Assembly (NCBI GenBank): GCA_023701165.1
Contig: JAMPXL010000030.1
Span: forward strand, 1-8,470
Direction: 5' to 3'
Length of the DNA: 8,470 nt
DNA from: Geothrix sp.
GTDB taxonomy: Bacteria > Acidobacteriota > Holophagae > Holophagales > Holophagaceae
Part shown: piece by piece, positions 6,435-8,470 of the stretch
Layout: each line of letters starts with the position of its first letter
Numbering within the stretch: the first letter of the stretch is position 1
Translations under genes and position numbers: made by a program
The notes under the pieces: generated by a model
Told to the model about the DNA's origin: nothing
Database searches by the model: none
The model's input: the letters and a program-made list of their open reading frames with translations, nothing else

Positions 6435-8470
6435 ATGTCCACGCCCATGCTCCAGCAGATCGCCGGCCTCAAGCGCGAGGCGGGCGAGGCTGTGCTGCTC
6501 ACCCGAATGGGCGATTTCTACGAGATCCTGGGCGAGGATGCCATCCGGGCCGCCCCGGTGCTGGAGATCGCGCTCACCCTGCGCGGCAAGGGCTCCGAAT
6601 CGGAAACGCCCATGTGCGGCGTGCCCCACTTCGCGCTGGAATCCTACCTGCCCAAGCTGCTGGCGGCGGGCTATTCCGCGGCCATCGCCGAGCCCACCGC
6701 CAAGGCCGACGAGGTCAAGGGCCTGCTGCCCCGCGCCATCAAGCGCATCATCACGCCCGGCACCTGGCTGGATGACGATGCCCGCTGGCTCTGCGCCCTG
6801 CATCGGCATGGCGGGAACTGGGGCCTGGCCTTGCTGCAGCTGGCCTCCGGCGCCCTGCGGGTGCTGCCGGGTGACGGCGAAGAAGCCCTGCGGGCCACCC
6901 TGGAGCGCCTGGGCCCCCAGGAGCTGATCCTGGCCGAGGGGGCCGAGGACATCCCCGACCTGGAGGCCGCCCGCACGCGGCTGCCCGCCTGGCGCTTCGA
7001 GCCTTCCCGCGCCCGCCAGCAGGTGCTGGCCTTCTTCGGCTGGCAGCACCTGGAAGGCGTGGGGCTCGATCCCCATCCGGCGGCACTCGGCGCCCTGGCG
7101 GCCCTGCTGGACCAGGTGGAGGCCACCCAGAAGGGCCGCCCCGCGCACCTCCAGGGCGTGTCCCTGGAGCTGGGCGCCGCGGGCCCCCTGCTGGACGCCA
7201 CCAGCGCCCGCCATCTCGAAGTCTTCGCCAATGGCCTGGATGGCGGGCGCCAGGGTTCGCTGCTGGCCCTGCTGGACCAGTGCCGGACCCGCCTGGGCTC
7301 GCGGCAGCTGAAGGCCTGGCTGGAGCAGCCCCTGCGCGACCGCGCGGCCCTGGAGCGGCGCTGGTCCCAGGTGGCCTGGCTCACGGAGGACCGCCGCCGC
7401 ACGCCCATCCAGACCCTGCTGGCCCAGGTGCCCGACCTGGACCGCCTGCTGGGCCGCGTGGCCCTGGGCCTCGCCAACCCGCCGGAGCTGGCCCAGCTCC
7501 GCGAAGGCCTCGCCGTGATTCAGAAACTGCCCGCGCGGATCCAGGACGAAGGCTGGGCCGCGGAAGTGGCGGAACTCGACCTCTGGCCCGCGGGCACCCC
7601 GCTTTGCACGCTTTTACTTACGGAGCTTCAGCGAGTCCTCGCTGAAGTTCCGCCCCTCGACCTGGAGAAGGGCGGCGTCATCCGCGAGGGCGTGGACGCG
7701 GAGCTGGACGCCGTGCGGCGCCTGGCCCGGGACGCCAAGCAGGTGATGCTGGAACTGGAAGAGGAAGAACGGGCGGCCTCCGGCATCGGCAGCCTGAAGA
7801 TCAAGTACAACCGGGTGTTCGGCTACTACTTCGAGATCACCAAAGCCAACCTGGGCGCCGTGCCCGCGCACTTCCTCCGGAAGCAGACCCTGGCCAACGC
7901 CGAGCGCTTCACCACCGAGAAGCTGGTGGCCTTCGAGCAGCGGCTGCTCAGCGCCGAAAGCGACCAGGGGCGGTTGGAAGCGCTCCAGTTCCAGCGCCTG
8001 CTGGCCCTGGTGCTGGAGCACCGCGCAGACCTCACGCGCCTGGCCCGGGCCGTGGCGGCGCTGGATGTGCTGGCGGCCCTGGCGGAGCGGGCCCGGCTGT
8101 CGGGTTGGACGAGGCCCGAGCTGGGGGAGGACCGGGAGCTGGTGCTGGCCTCCGCCCGCCATCCCATGCTGGAAGCACGCCTGGGCCGCGAGTGCATTCC
8201 CAACGACCTGCAGTTCACCGCGAGCCAGCCCATGGCCGTGGTGACGGGGCCCAACATGGGCGGCAAGTCCACGTTCCTGCGCACCTCGGCCCTGCTGGTG
8301 GTGCTGGCGCAGACGGGCTCCTTCGTGCCTGCCGAACTCATGCGCTTCGGGCTGGTGGACCGCATCTTCACCCGCATCGGCGCCTCGGACCAGCTGGCCA
8401 AGGGCCAGTCCACCTTCATGGTGGAGATGACGGAAACGGCCCGGATCCTCAACCAGGCCACGGCGGCGAG
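6435..8470 (+). CDS. mutS: DNA mismatch repair protein MutS (3' end beyond window)
   Basis: The frame is open for 678 codons to the right edge without a stop. The N-terminus (STPMLQQI) matches the conserved MutS beginning. Phe28-Tyr29-Glu30 in MGDFYEIL is the mismatch-reading F-x-E motif, and TPMCGVPHFALESYLPKLLAAGY (from 58) completes the mismatch-binding domain. Connector, lever and clamp regions follow, with LKIKYNRVFGYYFEITKAN near 454-472 and RKQTLANAERF. The ATPase domain has Walker A at 605-613 (GPNMGGKST), close to its place in E. coli MutS, then RIFTRIGASDQLAKGQSTFMVEMTET (to about 668). Walker B, the helix-turn-helix and the C-terminus lie outside. MutS binds mismatches and small loops as a dimer and recruits MutL. 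The start at 6435 has no visible Shine-Dalgarno; its mRNA leader may be weakly translated or leaderless-like. An unusual palindrome lies in codons 396-406. Confidence 0.95.
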   Translation, partial: MSTPMLQQIAGLKREAGEAVLLTRMGDFYEILGEDAIRAAPVLEIALTLRGKGSESETPMCGVPHFALESYLPKLLAAGYSAAIAEPTAKADEVKGLLPRAIKRIITPGTWLDDDARWLCALHRHGGNWGLALLQLASGALRVLPGDGEEALRATLERLGPQELILAEGAEDIPDLEAARTRLPAWRFEPSRARQQVLAFFGWQHLEGVGLDPHPAALGALAALLDQVEATQKGRPAHLQGVSLELGAAGPLLDATSARHLEVFANGLDGGRQGSLLALLDQCRTRLGSRQLKAWLEQPLRDRAALERRWSQVAWLTEDRRRTPIQTLLAQVPDLDRLLGRVALGLANPPELAQLREGLAVIQKLPARIQDEGWAAEVAELDLWPAGTPLCTLLLTELQRVLAEVPPLDLEKGGVIREGVDAELDAVRRLARDAKQVMLELEEEERAASGIGSLKIKYNRVFGYYFEITKANLGAVPAHFLRKQTLANAERFTTEKLVAFEQRLLSAESDQGRLEALQFQRLLALVLEHRADLTRLARAVAALDVLAALAERARLSGWTRPELGEDRELVLASARHPMLEARLGRECIPNDLQFTASQPMAVVTGPNMGGKSTFLRTSALLVVLAQTGSFVPAELMRFGLVDRIFTRIGASDQLAKGQSTFMVEMTETARILNQATAA
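7621..7652. repeat. 32-bp imperfect palindrome inside mutS
   Basis: Two 15-base arms, CGGAGCTTCAGCGAG (7621-7635) and CTCGCTGAAGTTCCG (7638-7652), flank a 2-base centre (TC). Fourteen of fifteen positions are complementary; the one exception is a G-U pair in plus-strand RNA. It encodes codons 396-406 of MutS without breaking the frame. The surrounding 7601-7650 patch is richer in A/T-ending codons (CTT, TTA, CTT, CGA, GCT, GAA, GTT) than the rest of the gene. Confidence 0.7.

Noticed and set aside
4683..7214. Very long open frame (843 codons) on the minus strand across aer and the start of mutS
   Set aside because: It lies opposite two confidently identified genes, its translation is low-complexity Gly/Gln/His/Leu-rich with no domain I recognise, and such antisense frames are expected in GC-rich coding DNA.
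1..8470. CRISPR arrays, insertion sequences, tRNA or rRNA genes, prophage or defence genes
   Set aside because: No regularly spaced repeats, transposase or integrase motifs, cloverleaf or rRNA-like sequence were seen; the window is nearly filled by ordinary genes.

Overview
This is a GC-rich, gene-dense bacterial window with almost no non-coding DNA. It holds five well-supported protein genes and the first codons of a sixth at the left edge. The gene set is a DMSO-reductase-family molybdoenzyme, a fused iron-sulfur/membrane-anchor subunit, an L-2-hydroxyglutarate oxidase-like flavoprotein, an Aer-type redox chemoreceptor and MutS. It suggests a motile, respiring Gram-negative-type bacterium. 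Acidobacteriota of the Holophaga/Geothrix kind would fit the base composition and respiratory theme, but that placement is a guess, not something the sequence proves.

Layout. Positions 1-110 (minus strand) hold the start of a gene running off the left edge, weakly resembling a ThrE-type threonine/serine exporter. After a 97-bp divergent spacer, a two-gene plus-strand operon follows. The first gene (208-2238) is a molybdopterin catalytic subunit with no Tat signal. The second (2235-3575) overlaps its stop codon as GTGA and joins a DmsB-like four-cluster ferredoxin to a DmsC-like membrane anchor in one chain. The operon ends head-on against lhgO (3572-4669, minus), the two stop codons sharing CTAG. 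An AT-rich 127-bp spacer (4670-4796) separates lhgO from the divergent aer gene (4797-6371, plus). A 63-bp gap leads to mutS (6435 to the right edge, plus, incomplete).

How the genes may work together. The molybdoenzyme and its fused partner look like a complete quinone-linked oxidoreductase: anchor with quinone, four [4Fe-4S] clusters, then a catalytic subunit with one [4Fe-4S] and Mo-bisPGD. The substrate cannot be told from sequence. LhgO would feed electrons from L-2-hydroxyglutarate into the quinone pool, and Aer senses cellular redox state through FAD. The shared redox theme is suggestive, but only the two molybdoenzyme genes are clearly co-transcribed. MutS is ordinary housekeeping.

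Most notable for follow-up: the two-polypeptide form of a Dms-like complex whose catalytic subunit lacks a Tat signal and has a probable Cys rather than Ser molybdenum ligand, and a 32-bp imperfect palindrome inside the mutS reading frame. I found no CRISPR array, transposase, tRNA or rRNA, and no clearly novel multi-gene system.
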